DNA of 64,000 bases, from contig NZ_OMPU01000006.1 of assembly GCF_900313065.1 (NCBI RefSeq), forward strand, positions 440,734-504,733, read 5' to 3'. The notes beneath the pieces were generated by a model. It was not told the origin of the DNA and ran no database searches. It was given only the letters and a program-made list of their open reading frames with translations. A program made the translations under genes and the position numbers. This document shows, piece by piece, positions 36,579 to 45,846 of the stretch. Source of the DNA: Kiloniella sp. EL199. GTDB lineage: Bacteria; Pseudomonadota; Alphaproteobacteria; Kiloniellales; Kiloniellaceae. Position 1 is the stretch's first letter, and each line of letters opens with the position of its first letter.

Positions 36579-38696
36579 CTAGATAACCCCCAAAGTCTTA
36601 ATTTTTGCTTTTGGATGCACTTCATTTTGCGACATCACAACGGTTGTTGGCCGGAAACGCTCAACGATAGAACGAACATAGGGGCGAATAACTGGACTGC
36701 TCAACATAACAGGTGCTTCGCCCATCATGGCGTGACGTTCAAAAGTTTGGCGAACAGCAGTAATAAATTCCTGTAACTGGGTAGGAGGCATTGAAAGCTG
36801 CTTTTCTTCACCTTCACCGACCAACGCCTGAGAGAAAGCTTGTTCCCACTGAGGAGACAGTGTGATCATTGGAATAAAGCCCTGTTCGTTCTGATTATCG
36901 TTGGAAATCTGTCTGGCAAGACGTGAGCGGACATGTTCTGTAATAAAGGTCGCGTTTCGTGTATAGGCACAGGCCTCTGAGATACCTTCCAGAATAGTTG
37001 GCAGATCGCGGATGGAAATGCGTTCTCCAAGAAGGTTCTGTAATACGCGCTGTAATGCACCCACAGAAATTTGATTGGGGATAAGATCGCCAATGAGTTT
37101 CTGGTGTTCCTCACCAAGTTCGTCGAGTAATTTCTGAGTCTCGGCATAGGAAAGAAGTTCAGAGATATTGTCCTTCACAACTTCTGTAATATGAGTGGTG
37201 ATAACCGTTGAGGCATCAACGACAGTATAGCCACGGAACAGTGCTTCTTCTTTTTGACTTTCATCTACCCACATAGCCGGCAAACCAAAGGTTGGCTCAA
37301 CTGTTTCTTCGCCAACAAGCTGAATCTTGTCACCACGTGGATCCATGATCAGAAACATGTTCGGGCGTAATTCCCCTTCGCCGGCTGCGATTTCTTTAAC
37401 GCGAATAATGTAGCTGTTTGCCCCGAGCTGGAGGTTGTCCTGAATACGCACAGACGGCAAAACAAATCCGAGCTCCTGAGCTAGCTGACGACGCAGCCCT
37501 TTTATCTGATCTGTTAGCCTTTCACCACCTTGCCCATTAATCATAGGCAACAGTGCGTACCCCAGTTCAAGCCGAAGGTTATCGATTTGTAACGACGCGG
37601 AAATTGGTTCTTCTGCCACTGGGGCAGGTTCCGCGGCCTCCAGCTCTTTTAAATCTGCAAGTTCAGCATTTTTTGTTCCTTTACGCTCACTGTACCAGGC
37701 CAATCCACCGGTTGCTGCAGCGAGAAGAAGGAAGGGAAAAGAAGGTGTTCCGGGTACAACAGCGAGCGCTATCATAAGTGCTGATGACAAACCAAGGGCA
37801 CGTGGATAGCCACCGAGCTGTGCAAAGATTGCTTTATCAGCAGAACCAGTTGTCGTGGTTTTGGAAACAAGAATACCAGCTGCGGTTGACACAACAATTG
37901 CTGGGATTTGCGAAACAAGACCATCTCCGACAGTTAACAAAGTATATGATGTGGCCGCATCTCCAACAGCCATGTCACGCTGGGCAACGCCAATAATGAT
38001 ACCACCTACAACATTGATAAAGGTAATAAGAAGTCCCGCAATGGCATCGCCGCGAACAAACTTGGAGGCACCATCCATAGCCCCAAAGAAGTTACTTTCA
38101 TCTTCCAGGCTTTTCCGGCGCTCTCTGGCTTCGCTTTCATCTATAAGGCCACTCGACAGATCTGCATCAATTGCCATTTGCTTACCTGGCATAGCATCCA
38201 GGCTAAAACGGGCTGAAACCTCTGCGATACGACCAGCACCTTTGGTGATGACAATAAAATTTACAATTACAAGGATGCCAAAAACAATAATCCCGATGAC
38301 AAAGTTGCCCCCCATGACAAAGTTGCCGAAGGATTGAATAACCTGTCCCGCTGCGGCGGTGCCTTGGTGTCCATCCGCAAGGATTAATCTTGTTGAAGCC
38401 AGATTAAGTGACAGCCGTAACATGGTGGCAATCAGCAACACAGTCGGAAATGATCCAAACTCTAGTGGCCCTTGAATAAAAAGAGCGGTCATAAGGATCA
38501 AGACTGAAAGCGTTATAGAGAGTGCGAGTGAAATGTCCAGCAACCAACTCGGCATTGGCAAAATTAACACAATCAGAATTGCGATAACGCCAAGGGCCAA
38601 GGCAATATCACCACGCTTCATCGCTTCAATAGCTGAAGTTACGGCAGGGGGCAGGCCTAGTTTATTACCGTCTTGTTGTGGGCTACTGTCAGACAT
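36579..38696 (-). CDS. flhA: FlhA, flagellar export gate protein
   Basis: A 705-residue export-gate subunit. The N-terminal half has about eight membrane helices and the FHIPEP region (FVKGDAIAG and SRFSLDAMPGKQMAIDADLSSGLID, ARERRKSLEDESNFFGAMDGASKF). The C-terminal cytoplasmic half (from about 360) forms the nine-fold ring that docks FliI/FliJ and chaperone-substrate pairs. The length is normal. It follows flbD in the operon, 27 bases apart. Confidence 0.96.
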   Translation of the reverse strand: MSDSSPQQDGNKLGLPPAVTSAIEAMKRGDIALALGVIAILIVLILPMPSWLLDISLALSITLSVLILMTALFIQGPLEFGSFPTVLLIATMLRLSLNLASTRLILADGHQGTAAAGQVIQSFGNFVMGGNFVIGIIVFGILVIVNFIVITKGAGRIAEVSARFSLDAMPGKQMAIDADLSSGLIDESEARERRKSLEDESNFFGAMDGASKFVRGDAIAGLLITFINVVGGIIIGVAQRDMAVGDAATSYTLLTVGDGLVSQIPAIVVSTAAGILVSKTTTTGSADKAIFAQLGGYPRALGLSSALMIALAVVPGTPSFPFLLLAAATGGLAWYSERKGTKNAELADLKELEAAEPAPVAEEPISASLQIDNLRLELGYALLPMINGQGGERLTDQIKGLRRQLAQELGFVLPSVRIQDNLQLGANSYIIRVKEIAAGEGELRPNMFLIMDPRGDKIQLVGEETVEPTFGLPAMWVDESQKEEALFRGYTVVDASTVITTHITEVVKDNISELLSYAETQKLLDELGEEHQKLIGDLIPNQISVGALQRVLQNLLGERISIRDLPTILEGISEACAYTRNATFITEHVRSRLARQISNDNQNEQGFIPMITLSPQWEQAFSQALVGEGEEKQLSMPPTQLQEFITAVRQTFERHAMMGEAPVMLSSPVIRPYVRSIVERFRPTTVVMSQNEVHPKAKIKTLGVI

Positions 38697-38723
38697 ACTG
38701 TACTCTGATACTGTTTAAGTGAC

Positions 38724-40172
38724 TCAAACCGAAGGGCTCAAGTGTTCACTGATATTGCCTGGACTAGTGATTTCAGTTCCGTCTTCGCTATAAAGCTTTA
38801 GCTTGTTGCGGAGAGTTCTTATGGAAATACCCAGAATATTGGCTGCATGTGTTCTATTCCCCAAACAATGTTCAAGGGTGTTCAAAATTAGATCTTTCTC
38901 GACATCTGCTACCGTTCTGCCAACAAGTTTTTCATCCGTCGGCGTACTTGAGGCTCCAACACTTGGTGGCGCTGGCTGAGAAGGTGTTTGAGATCCGCCA
39001 TAGGCATGGGCTGCTGCTGTACTCGTGGGTGCTTGTGTCACAACTGTTTGTGCAGCCGCGGCTGGGGCAAAGCTGGAGCCAGTTAGCATAATGGCTTCCG
39101 GACCAACAAGATTGTCCCGGGATAAAAGCACTGCTCTGTGCATTGTGTTTTCAAGTTCTCGAACATTGCCACGCCAATGATGCTGCATGAGTTGAGCCAT
39201 TGCTTCTGGTGTAATGGCAGGCTTTGCAACACCGTTTGATTCTGCATATTTTCCGAGGAAATGATCGGCCAGAATTTCAATATCTTGCGGACGATCTCGT
39301 AGGGATGGCATCTCTATTGTGACCACGTTGAGGCGGAAATAAAGATCCTCTCGGAAGTTTCCTTTTTTTACTTCCTCTTCCAGATCTCTGTTCGAGGTTG
39401 CAAGCAATCTGATATCAACCTTAATTGGCTGGTTGCCACCGACACGATCAATTTCACGCTCCTGCACTGCGCGCAATAGCTTTGCTTGTAGGCGCGGATG
39501 CATTTCAGAAATTTCGTCAAGCAGGAGGGTGCCACCATTTGCCTCTTCGAATTTTCCTATTCGACGAGATATTGCGCCGGTAAATGCCCCTTTCTCATGT
39601 CCAAAAAGCTCTGATTCCAAAAGATTCTCTGGAATGGCAGCGCAGTTGACTGAAATGAAGTTTTTCTTAGCTCTTTTTGATTTTGAATGCAGATACCGTG
39701 ACATTACTTCTTTACCGGTACCACTTTCGCCTGTGACCAATACTGAAGCATCTGATGGGGCAATCTGTTCTGCCAGTTTCAAGACTGCAGCCGTTGCTGG
39801 ATCTTTGTAGATCAAAGAGGTTGTTTCTTCTGTAACCGCGGCGAGAACAGCTGCGATTAATTCAGCATCAGGAGGCAGGGGGATATATTCTTTTGCCCCG
39901 GATCTAATTGCATCACCGGCCCTTGAAGGTTGTGTGCCAATCCCACAGGCAATGACAGGTACGGAAAAGCGTTCAGCATCCAGATGCTTGCACAGCTTAT
40001 CAATATCCAATCCGATATCTACCATTAACAAATCAGCGCCATTACCTGTGCGTAAAGAGGCCATAGCCTGATCAACGTCATCAACTGTTGCCACTTTGGC
40101 GCCTTTTTCAAAGGCGATTTTGCCGGCAGTGATCATATGTCCTTCTAGCGAACCAACAATTAGTAGGCGCAT
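38724..40172 (-). CDS. flbD: FlbD, sigma-54-dependent flagellar transcription activator
   Basis: A 482-residue NtrC-family activator. The N-terminal receiver (1-115) is degenerate: it starts MRLLIVGSLEGH without the acidic pair, though Asp52 remains in LLMVDIGLD, as in Caulobacter FlbD. The AAA+ domain has Walker A GESGTGKE (Lys154) and the sigma-54 contact loop GAFTGA. After a Pro/Ala/Thr-rich linker, a Fis-type helix-turn-helix (HCLGNRTHAANILGISIRTLRNKLKLY) ends the protein. It would activate the sigma-54 promoters seen before the hook operon and the first flagellin. No cognate kinase is present; in Caulobacter its activity is coupled to basal-body assembly through FliX. Confidence 0.94.
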   Translation of the reverse strand: MRLLIVGSLEGHMITAGKIAFEKGAKVATVDDVDQAMASLRTGNGADLLMVDIGLDIDKLCKHLDAERFSVPVIACGIGTQPSRAGDAIRSGAKEYIPLPPDAELIAAVLAAVTEETTSLIYKDPATAAVLKLAEQIAPSDASVLVTGESGTGKEVMSRYLHSKSKRAKKNFISVNCAAIPENLLESELFGHEKGAFTGAISRRIGKFEEANGGTLLLDEISEMHPRLQAKLLRAVQEREIDRVGGNQPIKVDIRLLATSNRDLEEEVKKGNFREDLYFRLNVVTIEMPSLRDRPQDIEILADHFLGKYAESNGVAKPAITPEAMAQLMQHHWRGNVRELENTMHRAVLLSRDNLVGPEAIMLTGSSFAPAAAAQTVVTQAPTSTAAAHAYGGSQTPSQPAPPSVGASSTPTDEKLVGRTVADVEKDLILNTLEHCLGNRTHAANILGISIRTLRNKLKLYSEDGTEITSPGNISEHLSPSV

Positions 40173-40211
40173 AACTTACTCTCCTGGTCGACGGTTACGT
40201 ATGAGACCGTC

Positions 40212-41051
40212 TTAATCAAAATAATTCACTCTCTGGTCCGGAGAGAGAATAGTGTTCAACATTATTTCCAAACGTCTTGGATTTTCCTGTTTACATACAG
40301 AACAAATCCCAATGGTATAGATTTGATTTACGATGGCCTCGGTTTGTGAAATTCTTTCCAGCTTCGCGGCCAGTGGATGGAAAACCATATTTGATAAGAT
40401 GGCTCCATAGAAAGTTGTAAGAAGAGCCACAGCCATACTCGGGCCAATTGTACTTGGATCTTCGAGGTTACTTAACATCTGTACCAGACCAACAAGTGTT
40501 CCTATCAAACCCATTGCCGGAGCTACTTCCCCTGCTCTTCTGAGGATATTAGCGGAACGTTGATGTCTGTTTTGTGTGGCAATAAGCTGTTGTTCCAGGA
40601 CCGCTTCAAGCTGTTCAGGGACAATTCCATCAACCAGCATCTCTGTCGCGCGGTGCAAGAAGCCGCTGTTTTGAATATCTTTCAGATGTTTTTGTAGTGA
40701 CAGGATACTGTTACGACGAGCTTGATCCGCAAGGAAAAGGACTTGGAGGGCTGCATTCCCTGGTGTTTCTGCTTGATATAACGCTGCCCGTAGCATGGTT
40801 TTTTGTGACCTGCTTACCTCATCAAAGGTGAATGAGATAGTTGTCACGAGAAAAGTACCACCGATGACAATCAGAATTGCTGGCAAATTAAAGAATGATC
40901 CCGGAGATCCGCCCAGAATCATCGCAGTAATTATGATCAAAAACGCCCCTGCAACACCGCCGAGTGTTGCATAGTCAACAGTTGCACTGGATTGCGGGCG
41001 ACTGGGAACTTGTGTCCCTTCTGTTGCGCGCGTTTGAGATGTGTTTGCCAT
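40212..41051 (-). CDS. motA: MotA/PomA-family stator protein
   Basis: A 279-residue membrane protein of the MotA/PomA family: about four transmembrane helices (LGGVAGAFLIIITAMILGG, FFNLPAILIVIGGTFLVTTISF, and a later pair APAMGLIGTLVGLVQML and GPSMAVALLTTFYGAILSNMVF) and a cytoplasmic loop with charged residues that would press on FliG. An N-terminal extension of about 25 polar residues precedes the first helix. No motB gene is next to it. This gene sits between fliN and flbD inside the basal-body operon. A stator part is likely, but a MotA paralogue with a special role cannot be excluded. Confidence 0.85.
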   Translation of the reverse strand: MANTSQTRATEGTQVPSRPQSSATVDYATLGGVAGAFLIIITAMILGGSPGSFFNLPAILIVIGGTFLVTTISFTFDEVSRSQKTMLRAALYQAETPGNAALQVLFLADQARRNSILSLQKHLKDIQNSGFLHRATEMLVDGIVPEQLEAVLEQQLIATQNRHQRSANILRRAGEVAPAMGLIGTLVGLVQMLSNLEDPSTIGPSMAVALLTTFYGAILSNMVFHPLAAKLERISQTEAIVNQIYTIGICSVCKQENPRRLEIMLNTILSPDQRVNYFD

Positions 41052-41076
41052 TTTCCAGCTCTTATCCCAAATAGCT

Positions 41077-41442
41077 CTAGTTGCGATCCATCTTGATGAT
41101 TTCTGTCATTGTGACGCCTAAACGGTTTTCAACAACAACGACCTCACCACGTGCGACCAATCGATTATTCACATAAATATCAATGGCTTCCCCAACTTTT
41201 CGGTCCAACTCAATAACAGCACCACGGCCTAACTTCAGAAGTTGGCTGACTTGCATGTTGGCTTTCCCAAGAATGGCTGAAACCTGTACCGGAATGTCGT
41301 AAACTGCTTCCAGTTCTTTTGCATTGGTCGGTGGACGCCCTCCTGGCTCCGGCATTGCTGATTCATCTTCCATCTCTGGCATATCAGGCATAGATGGAAA
41401 TGCATCGTCTTCAGCGTTAGGTGTATCGTCTTCTTCGTTCAT
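41077..41442 (-). CDS. fliN: FliN, flagellar switch protein
   Basis: A 121-residue protein: an acidic, Pro/Met-rich N-terminus, then a SpoA domain (VYDIPVQVSAILGKANMQVSQLLKLGRGAVIELDRKVGEAIDIYVNNRLVARGEVVVVENRLGVTMTEII) typical of FliN. It forms the bottom of the C-ring that responds to CheY-P. It overlaps fliH by four bases. Confidence 0.95.
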   Translation of the reverse strand: MNEEDDTPNAEDDAFPSMPDMPEMEDESAMPEPGGRPPTNAKELEAVYDIPVQVSAILGKANMQVSQLLKLGRGAVIELDRKVGEAIDIYVNNRLVARGEVVVVENRLGVTMTEIIKMDRN

Positions 41443-42251
41443 TGTGTCATCTCATCGGTTGGTACATCTGCCAAATTATTTGTATCTGGCGTTGTACTGG
41501 TTTTCCCGGCAGCTCCGGGCAGTGAGAAATTCGTTATTGTTCGGTTGATGATTGTTTCAATTTCCTGCAGAAGCTCTGTTGCGGTTCTTTCTGCACCGCC
41601 TTCGGCCCATTCCACGCGAACGTCGCCAGCGGGCATTCCCGGTTCTGACAGGAATACAAGGTTGCCGTTAAAACCGCTTTGTTTTGCAACTTCTTCCAGT
41701 TTTTTCTGTACATCATCCAGTGTTCGGTCTGAAACACGGATGACCAGTCGCGGTTCTTGCGGCAAGCGATCAAGACATTCTCGGAAAACAAGAATGATTT
41801 CATCTAGGGAAGTATTATTCACCAGACTTGGAAACAACTTTTTTACAGCCGTTAATGCCACTTCCATTGAGACATTTTGTAATTCTTGTACCTGAGATTG
41901 TTGGGTTGTTTGTAATGTCTGCAGTTGCTGTGACATCTGGTTAATAGATTGTGCTAGTAGTGCTTCGGCCGTTTCGGTTGCATGGTTTTGTGCATCTATT
42001 TGCCCCGCAGCAAAACCTTCGGCATAGGCTGCTTGTTTTTCAGCTTCCAAATCTTCAAGTGAGACGGCGCCTTCAGGTAAAGGTACTGCTTCCGGTTCAA
42101 CAACTTCTTCTGGTATCGGTTGAGCTGGCGCAGAGTTGCCCATGAAGTCAGAAAAACTGTCAGAGGAAACTTTGCTTTCTTGGCTTTTCCCAGAATCTCC
42201 CCGACCTTCAAAAGAGGTGTCAAAAAGGAATTTTTGTGTAGAACTCGCCAC
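41439..42251 (-). CDS. fliH: FliH, regulator of the flagellar export ATPase
   Basis: A 270-residue protein between fliG and fliN. The N-terminal half is disordered and acidic. A Gly/Ala/Gln-rich helix (EAEKQAAYAEGFAAGQIDAQNHA) leads into a coiled coil, and the C-terminal domain (VSMEVALTAVKKLFPSL ... PRLVIRVSDRTLDDVQKKLEE) matches FliH/V-ATPase E-like folds. FliH links FliI to the C-ring via FliN. The family is poorly conserved, so gene order adds to the evidence. Confidence 0.88.
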   Translation of the reverse strand: MASSTQKFLFDTSFEGRGDSGKSQESKVSSDSFSDFMGNSAPAQPIPEEVVEPEAVPLPEGAVSLEDLEAEKQAAYAEGFAAGQIDAQNHATETAEALLAQSINQMSQQLQTLQTTQQSQVQELQNVSMEVALTAVKKLFPSLVNNTSLDEIILVFRECLDRLPQEPRLVIRVSDRTLDDVQKKLEEVAKQSGFNGNLVFLSEPGMPAGDVRVEWAEGGAERTATELLQEIETIINRTITNFSLPGAAGKTSTTPDTNNLADVPTDEMTQ

Positions 42252-42263
42252 TACCTATTGCTC

Positions 42264-43274
42264 CTAATACACCAACTCGTCTTCGCCTTTTGAATCGGCC
42301 ATAACGATTTCACCTTTTTCCGCGAGGTCTTTGGCGATGGTGACCATGTACATCTGAGCTTCGTCGACATCTTTAAGACGAATTGGTCCCATTGCTTGCA
42401 TATCTTCTTTCATAATTTTGGCAGCGCGCTCGGACATGTTTGTGAAAAACAGTTCTCTGAGGGTTTCTGAAGACCCTTTCAGTGCGATAGACAGTTTGTC
42501 TTTTTCAGCAGCACTTAACAGAGTCTGAACACCACCTGGGTCCAGGTTGCCCAGATCTTCGAAGGTGAACATCAAAGCTTTTATTCGTTCGGCTGAATCT
42601 TTGTTGCGTTCTTCCAGTGCATTCATGAAACGGCTTTCAACATTCCGGTCAAGGAAGTTGAAAATATCGGCCATCATCTCGTGAGAATCGCGTCTATTGG
42701 TACGTGCCAAGTTTGACATGAACTCGTTACGCAATGTCCTTTCAACATCATCTAGGACGTCTTTTTGTACGGCTTCCATGCGGAGCATACGCATGACTAC
42801 TTCCATCGCAAAGGGTTCTGGCAAAAGACCCAGGACACGGGAGGCATGTTCCGGTTTGACTTTGGACAAGATAACAGCAACTGTTTGCGGGTATTCATTC
42901 TTTAGATAGTTTGCGAGAACATTTTCATTAACATTCGCAAGTTTCTCCCACATGGTACGACCCGCTGGGCCACGAATCTCTTCCATGATGGTGTCGACAC
43001 GGTCTTTGTCCAAGACCTTCATCAACAAGCGTTCTGTACTATCGTAGCTACCAACAATTGTGCCTGTTGTTGATATTTGATCTGCAAACTCAACGAGCAA
43101 GCGTTCGATTAACTGGGCACTTACAGTACCAAGTGTCGCCATTATTTGGGAAAGTTCACGGATTTCATCATCTTCCATAATGGAAAATAGTTGAGCCGTT
43201 TGTGATTCACCCAGTGCCATTACCAGAAGGGCTGCCTTCTCGGGACCCGTCATCGTTCTGTAATCGTCACGCAT
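42264..43274 (-). CDS. fliG: FliG, flagellar motor switch protein
   Basis: A 336-residue rotor protein with the N-terminal domain that binds FliF ([41 protein letters not shown]), the middle domain with the EHPQ-like segment ([28 protein letters not shown]), and the C-terminal charged helix ([64 protein letters not shown]) that meets the stator. The length is normal. Confidence 0.96.
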   Translation of the reverse strand: MRDDYRTMTGPEKAALLVMALGESQTAQLFSIMEDDEIRELSQIMATLGTVSAQLIERLLVEFADQISTTGTIVGSYDSTERLLMKVLDKDRVDTIMEEIRGPAGRTMWEKLANVNENVLANYLKNEYPQTVAVILSKVKPEHASRVLGLLPEPFAMEVVMRMLRMEAVQKDVLDDVERTLRNEFMSNLARTNRRDSHEMMADIFNFLDRNVESRFMNALEERNKDSAERIKALMFTFEDLGNLDPGGVQTLLSAAEKDKLSIALKGSSETLRELFFTNMSERAAKIMKEDMQAMGPIRLKDVDEAQMYMVTIAKDLAEKGEIVMADSKGEDELVY

Positions 43275-43315
43275 ACTCGTTGCTCTTATCTATGATCATT
43301 TGGACTGGTAAGATT

Positions 43316-45082
43316 CTATTTGCCTTCCTGATAAAGCCATCCGCGTAAAATCTGGACGGCTTCTTCAGGATGCTTTTCGACGATTTCACCGATTTTATTC
43401 AAGGAAGAGGCACGTACGCGCCCCTCAACCTTGTTCATGTCAATCATCTGTTCGATCTCATTGTTCACACCCCCTGCTTCTGTCGGAAGCCCTGCTTCGT
43501 CGGTTCCGCCGGCCGTTGATGTGAGGAGAGGTGTTCCATCAGCGCCAATTTGTGCTGGCATGCCCGGAATCATCGGGGAGCCGGGGGCTCCAGTCGCTCC
43601 GGCGGGGACTGCCATTACCATGGGGCGTCCGTCGGGACCAGGGATTGTGATTGTGCCTGTGCCATCGCTATCTCCAACCGGAGTGAAATCGCCATCAATA
43701 ACGCGGGTAACAAGAGGACGTACAACAAGGAGAAGAATAAGGATTGCGACAACACCGAGGATAAAGAGTTCAGCAAAGCGCATCATGTCTCCTTTATCCA
43801 TTCCAAGAACACCCTCTTCAGGAAGGAGTAAGGGGTCAAGCTCTGCAAAACGGAAGTTGGCAATTTCAACGGTATCACCACGGTTTTCATCAAAACCTAC
43901 AGCAGATCTGACGATCGCACCCAATTGGGCAAGGTCTTCCTCACTTCTACTGGTAAAGGTCCTGACGCCTTCTTCGTTGACTTCTGTAATATCATTGATG
44001 ATGACTGCTACAGACAAGCGTCTTACTGCACCTGTTTCCCGAACGCGTGTTTTGATGATTTTGGAGTTTTCGAAGTTCACAGTTTCTTCCAGACGCGAGC
44101 TATTACTTTGGTTGCCGGAAGCACCACCGAGCTGACCCAGGTTCGCATCAGGTAGATTGTTGCCTACCGTAATGCCTTCATTTCCGGCATTATCAGCTTC
44201 ATTGGCACTTTCTTCTACTGTTTGTGTCGAGAGAACAACCTGACCGTCGGGGTCGAATGTCTCTGAGTTTTCTGTGACTCTGTCAAAGTCCATCTCTGCA
44301 GAAATCTGAACTTGCGCGTTACCTCGTCCGACATATCTTTCCAGTAATTCTTCGACAGTACGCATAAGGCGTGTTTCGTAAGCAACCCGGCGTTCATCTG
44401 CTGTGCTTGTCAGTTGGTCCAAATCACCTTCTTCTCCGCCACGAGCCAGAAGGTTTCCTTTATCATCGATAATGGATACGTTTATTGGCTTCATACCGGG
44501 GACAGCAGCTGAGATTAGGTGTTGTATGGAAAGAATTTGTTGGCGATCAAGCGTATTATTGCCCTGTGTCGTTACTACAACTGAAGCGGAAGGAGATTGT
44601 TTGTCTCTGCTAAAGAGTTCTCGTTGCGGTAAAACCAGATGAACACGAGCCTGTTTGACACGGTTTATTGATTTAACTGTACGGGATAGTTCTCCTTCGA
44701 GTGCCCTTAAATGATTAATGTTTTGCACAAAGCTGGTTGTGCCTAAAGCTTCTGACTGGTCAAATATTTCATAGCCAATGGAGCCTCCGGATGGCAGGCC
44801 TTTCTCTGCCATTGCAACACGCATGGCGCCAACTTTGTTGCTGGGTACGTAAACAGCATCACCAGATGGCGATAGTTTATAAGGAACCTGAAGCTGTTCC
44901 AACTCACTCACGATCTGGCCGCCATCCTGTGTATCCAGGTCAGCGTATAACAGTGCCATTTCCGGTGTGGCTACACGACCAGTCAGGTATATGAAAAAGG
45001 CAATAATAGCTGCTGCAACACCGGCCATTATGCCAAGACGTACAGGCCCCAGGTTCTTTAATGTATCAACGAATGTATTCAC
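43316..45082 (-). CDS. fliF: FliF, flagellar MS-ring protein
   Basis: A 588-residue ring protein. A first membrane helix (LGIMAGVAAAIIAFFIYLTG) is followed by the YscJ-like ring-building domain (ALLYADLDTQDGGQIVSELEQLQVPYKL, QARVHLVLPQRELFSRDKQSPSASV), a long periplasmic collar region, a second membrane helix near residue 450 (AELFILGVVAILILLLVVRPLV), and a C-terminal tail that binds FliG (KVEGRVRASSLNKIGEIVEKHPEEAVQILRGWLYQ). It starts with GTG at 45082. It is the first gene of the minus-strand block fliF-fliG-fliH-fliN-motA-flbD-flhA-flhF-flhG, presumably one long operon. Confidence 0.95.
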   Translation of the reverse strand: MNTFVDTLKNLGPVRLGIMAGVAAAIIAFFIYLTGRVATPEMALLYADLDTQDGGQIVSELEQLQVPYKLSPSGDAVYVPSNKVGAMRVAMAEKGLPSGGSIGYEIFDQSEALGTTSFVQNINHLRALEGELSRTVKSINRVKQARVHLVLPQRELFSRDKQSPSASVVVTTQGNNTLDRQQILSIQHLISAAVPGMKPINVSIIDDKGNLLARGGEEGDLDQLTSTADERRVAYETRLMRTVEELLERYVGRGNAQVQISAEMDFDRVTENSETFDPDGQVVLSTQTVEESANEADNAGNEGITVGNNLPDANLGQLGGASGNQSNSSRLEETVNFENSKIIKTRVRETGAVRRLSVAVIINDITEVNEEGVRTFTSRSEEDLAQLGAIVRSAVGFDENRGDTVEIANFRFAELDPLLLPEEGVLGMDKGDMMRFAELFILGVVAILILLLVVRPLVTRVIDGDFTPVGDSDGTGTITIPGPDGRPMVMAVPAGATGAPGSPMIPGMPAQIGADGTPLLTSTAGGTDEAGLPTEAGGVNNEIEQMIDMNKVEGRVRASSLNKIGEIVEKHPEEAVQILRGWLYQEGK

Positions 45083-45339
45083 TACCGCACGATCCGAGTT
45101 ATTGCTATTTACTTACCGACAGTTAAATCTGTTAACGTTAATCTACCGCTATTCAGTAAATAGGACGTTAACAAAGGAAAAAATTGCCTAGTAATGGGAA
45201 AAAATTGCCCAGCAGATTGAATCAAATTTTATTTATATAAGTCAAGAGCTTATCGTTTTTTTAAACAATAAGCTCGATTAATAAATGTATTTTACTCGTA
45301 AGAAAGATGGAAAGTACACAAAATAAATATAGATTTCCT
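45083..45339. promoter_or_regulatory. fliF upstream region
   Basis: 257 bases between the sciP stop and fliF. It contains clustered TTAA and GTTAAC motifs (around 45120-45180), compatible with CtrA half-sites, but no pair with exact N7 spacing. The promoter of the fliF operon should be here. I see no sigma-54 GG-N10-GC element on the minus strand. Confidence 0.4.
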
Positions 45340-45645
45340 TTAATGTTTTGATGTCTCTTTATGTTCGGTTTCAATGCGATATTTTTGTAGATGAGTCGTC
45401 CTTAAGCCCCGTAAGCCATGATTATCAATTAAACGTTGCCAGGAAAGAAACTCTTCCAGAGACAGTTTGTAACGCTTGCAGGCATCGTCCAGACTGATGA
45501 CACCATTTCTGACTCCGGCGACAACCTGGGCTTTTCTTCGTATAACCCACCTTTTGGTTTCTGGGGGGGGTAGATCATCAAGAGAAAGAGGATGTGTATT
45601 AATATCCGCATCACTCGTCCGCCGGCTTAAATTGCGAGACGGCAT
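45340..45645 (-). CDS. sciP: SciP-like small CtrA inhibitory protein (DUF1153)
   Basis: A 101-residue DUF1153 protein. The segment LPPPETKRWVIRRKAQVVAGVRNGVISLDDACKRYKLSLEEFLSWQRLIDNHGLRGLRTTHLQKYR matches the core of Caulobacter SciP nearly throughout, including the helix-turn-helix. SciP binds CtrA and blocks its recruitment of RNA polymerase, switching off CtrA-activated genes after division. Its place between fliF and flgE, in the same window as ctrA, chpT and flbD, agrees with that role. The N-terminus is about 15 residues longer than I recall for the Caulobacter protein. Confidence 0.9.
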   Translation of the reverse strand: MPSRNLSRRTSDADINTHPLSLDDLPPPETKRWVIRRKAQVVAGVRNGVISLDDACKRYKLSLEEFLSWQRLIDNHGLRGLRTTHLQKYRIETEHKETSKH

Positions 45646-45788
45646 TGTTTTTTGCTCCAGCTATTCAAATATGAAACTCGTTTATAGCGTATGGATATTG
45701 AAAAACTATTAATATCAATAATTTAGACAATTTATCTTAAATTTTATGTATTATTCAAATTGTCTTTTTAAACAGCCTTTTAAAGGCA

Positions 45789-45826
45789 AAAAAAACAGCC
45801 ACCCGATTTTGGGTGGCTGTTTTTTT
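45789..45826 (-). terminator. flgE operon terminator
   Basis: A perfect 16-bp inverted repeat (45789-45804 and 45811-45826; core CAGCCACCC/GGGTGGCTG) with a GATTTT loop and flanking A/T tracts. It follows the flgE stop by about 20 bases on the minus strand. Confidence 0.93.
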
Positions 45827-45846
45827 GCTTTCTTTTTTTATTTTGT

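Noticed and set aside
37855-38337. 160-codon plus-strand frame opposite flhA
   Set aside because: Shadow of the flhA membrane region; no recognisable domain and no ribosome site.
43431-44135. Long plus-strand open frame (234 codons) opposite fliF
   Set aside because: It is the antisense shadow of fliF: Pro/Ser/Thr-rich without any family feature, and fliF is clearly coding.
45774-45790. TTAA-N8-TTAA downstream of flgE and upstream of sciP
   Set aside because: Spacing is eight rather than seven and part of it borders the terminator; not called a CtrA box.
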